In this document: positions 63,554 through 64,000 of the stretch, piece by piece
Numbering within the stretch: the stretch's first letter is position 1
Layout of the letters: each line of letters begins with the position of its first letter
DNA from: Rhodophyticola porphyridii
GTDB lineage: Bacteria > Pseudomonadota > Alphaproteobacteria > Rhodobacterales > Rhodobacteraceae
Reading direction: 5' to 3'
Length of the DNA stretch: 64,000 bases
Assembly (NCBI RefSeq): GCF_003688285.1
Contig: NZ_RCNT01000002.1
Span: forward strand, 124,001 to 188,000
The notes under the pieces: generated by a model
What the model saw: only the letters and a program-made list of their open reading frames with translations
What the model was told of the DNA's origin: nothing
The model's database searches: none
Made by a program: the position numbers and the translations under genes

Positions 63554-64000
63554 GGGGTCGCTCCATCCGCGAGGCCGAGTTTTTCGGCCAGCCCGATCCG
63601 TTGCAGCTTGCCGGTCGCGCCTTTCGGGATTTCGTCGAGGATCAGGACCTTGCGCGGCACCTTGAAGCCCGCCACCCGCTCGGCCGCGAAGGCGCGGATA
63701 TCCGCTTCGGTCGCCTCGGCCCCTTCTTTCAGCACCACGGCCGCCGCGACGTCTTCGCCCAGTTTCGGATGCGGCAGGGCAAAGGTCACGACCTGCGCAA
63801 CCGCCGGATGCGCGCTGAGCACGCCATCCACCTCCAGCGGGCTGACCTTTTCGCCACCTCGGTTGATGATTTCCTTCAATCGTCCGGTCAGGGTCAGGTA
63901 TCCGTCGGCATCGAAGGTTCCCTGATCCCCGGTGCGGAACCAGCGCCGCCCCTCGGCCTCGAAGAAATTCTTGGCGTTGGCCTCCGGGTTCCCCTCGTAG
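63550..64000 (-). CDS. Acyl-CoA synthetase (AMP-binding), C-terminal part, cut by right edge
   Basis: The open frame runs off the right edge; the visible C-terminal 149 residues include the A7-A8 region ([36 protein letters not shown]) and the A10 Lys in [14 protein letters not shown] methionine at 63879 is internal, not the start. The substrate may be oxalate or a short acyl acid; the deciding N-terminal domain is outside the window. Confidence 0.9.
   Translation of the reverse strand, partial: YEGNPEANAKNFFEAEGRRWFRTGDQGTFDADGYLTLTGRLKEIINRGGEKVSPLEVDGVLSAHPAVAQVVTFALPHPKLGEDVAAAVVLKEGAEATEADIRAFAAERVAGFKVPRKVLILDEIPKGATGKLQRIGLAEKLGLADGATP

Noticed and set aside
62543-63925. Plus-strand open frame of 460 codons behind the orphan stress promoter
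   Set aside because: Composition is that of an antisense shadow of the reductase and synthetase genes, with no family motif.
1-64000. tRNA, rRNA, CRISPR array or insertion sequence
   Set aside because: I saw no cloverleaf-like stretch, ribosomal RNA signature, regular repeat-spacer array or transposase gene; a dedicated scan was not possible.

Overview
The window looks like chromosomal DNA of a high-GC alphaproteobacterium, most likely a Rhodobacteraceae (roseobacter-type) species. Supporting signs are a complete PhyR-NepR-EcfG general stress module (a hallmark of Alphaproteobacteria), a DUF3572 gene next to a PleD-type diguanylate cyclase, a TRAP transporter operon, many short ATGA-type overlaps inside operons, and genes for carnitine/betaine-type compounds and aerobic CoA-dependent aromatic catabolism. 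I see no rRNA, tRNA, CRISPR array, insertion sequence or prophage.

Layout. 1-5 kb: a degenerate carnitine-dehydrogenase/thioesterase fusion cut by the left edge, an XRE regulator, a fatty-acid desaturase-like enzyme and two carriers. 5-8.2 kb: NUDIX and DUF983 genes, then an EF-hand / ECF sigma / putative anti-sigma / metal-sensor-like operon. 8.3-18.3 kb: a PleD-like cyclase, DUF3572, MarR, a HAD phosphatase, a non-pyrrolysine MttB methyltransferase, an H-NOX-like protein coupled to an HNOBA-GGDEF cyclase, and an MFS/ALDH/SDR operon. 18.3-25.6 kb: a six-gene enolase-superfamily / FAD amino-acid oxidase / TRAP operon with a divergent LysR. 25.6-28.8 kb: a TPP enzyme, GntR and an Asp/Glu-racemase-family enzyme. 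28.9-39.8 kb: tryptophan degradation, with a right-hand arm (formamidase, tryptophan dioxygenase, kynureninase) making anthranilate and a left-hand arm (anthranilate-CoA ligase, 2-aminobenzoyl-CoA monooxygenase/reductase, SDR, hydratase, dehydrogenase, RidA, thioesterase) consuming it. 40-47.9 kb: an ABC importer with a tandem-domain glycerophosphodiesterase, LacI and an inositol-monophosphatase-family enzyme. 47.9-62.5 kb: a general stress island. 62.6-64 kb: a ketopantoate-reductase-like gene and an acyl-CoA synthetase cut by the right edge.

The most interesting part is the stress island. Ten sites match GGAAC-N16/17-CGTT, the EcfG promoter form. They lie upstream of phyR, nepR-ecfG, a four-gene envelope operon, csbD, an AI-2E-family transporter gene, a DUF1328 gene, a formate/nitrite-transporter-family gene, a 56-residue membrane protein gene missed by size filters, and an amidoligase plus glutamine-amidotransferase pair. 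The tenth site faces away from any gene I can see. The nepR/phyR gap holds two perfect sites that overlap on opposite strands. The amidoligase/amidotransferase pair is the best candidate for an undescribed system: enzymes that make and hydrolyse an amide bond, apparently switched on by general stress. A second candidate is an H-NOX-like protein at 13.1 kb that has lost the proximal heme histidine and the YxSxR motif but still sits in an overlapping operon with a cyclase carrying the H-NOX partner domain.

Limits: all assignments come from reading the sequence and recalling family motifs; no database search, alignment program or structure prediction was run.
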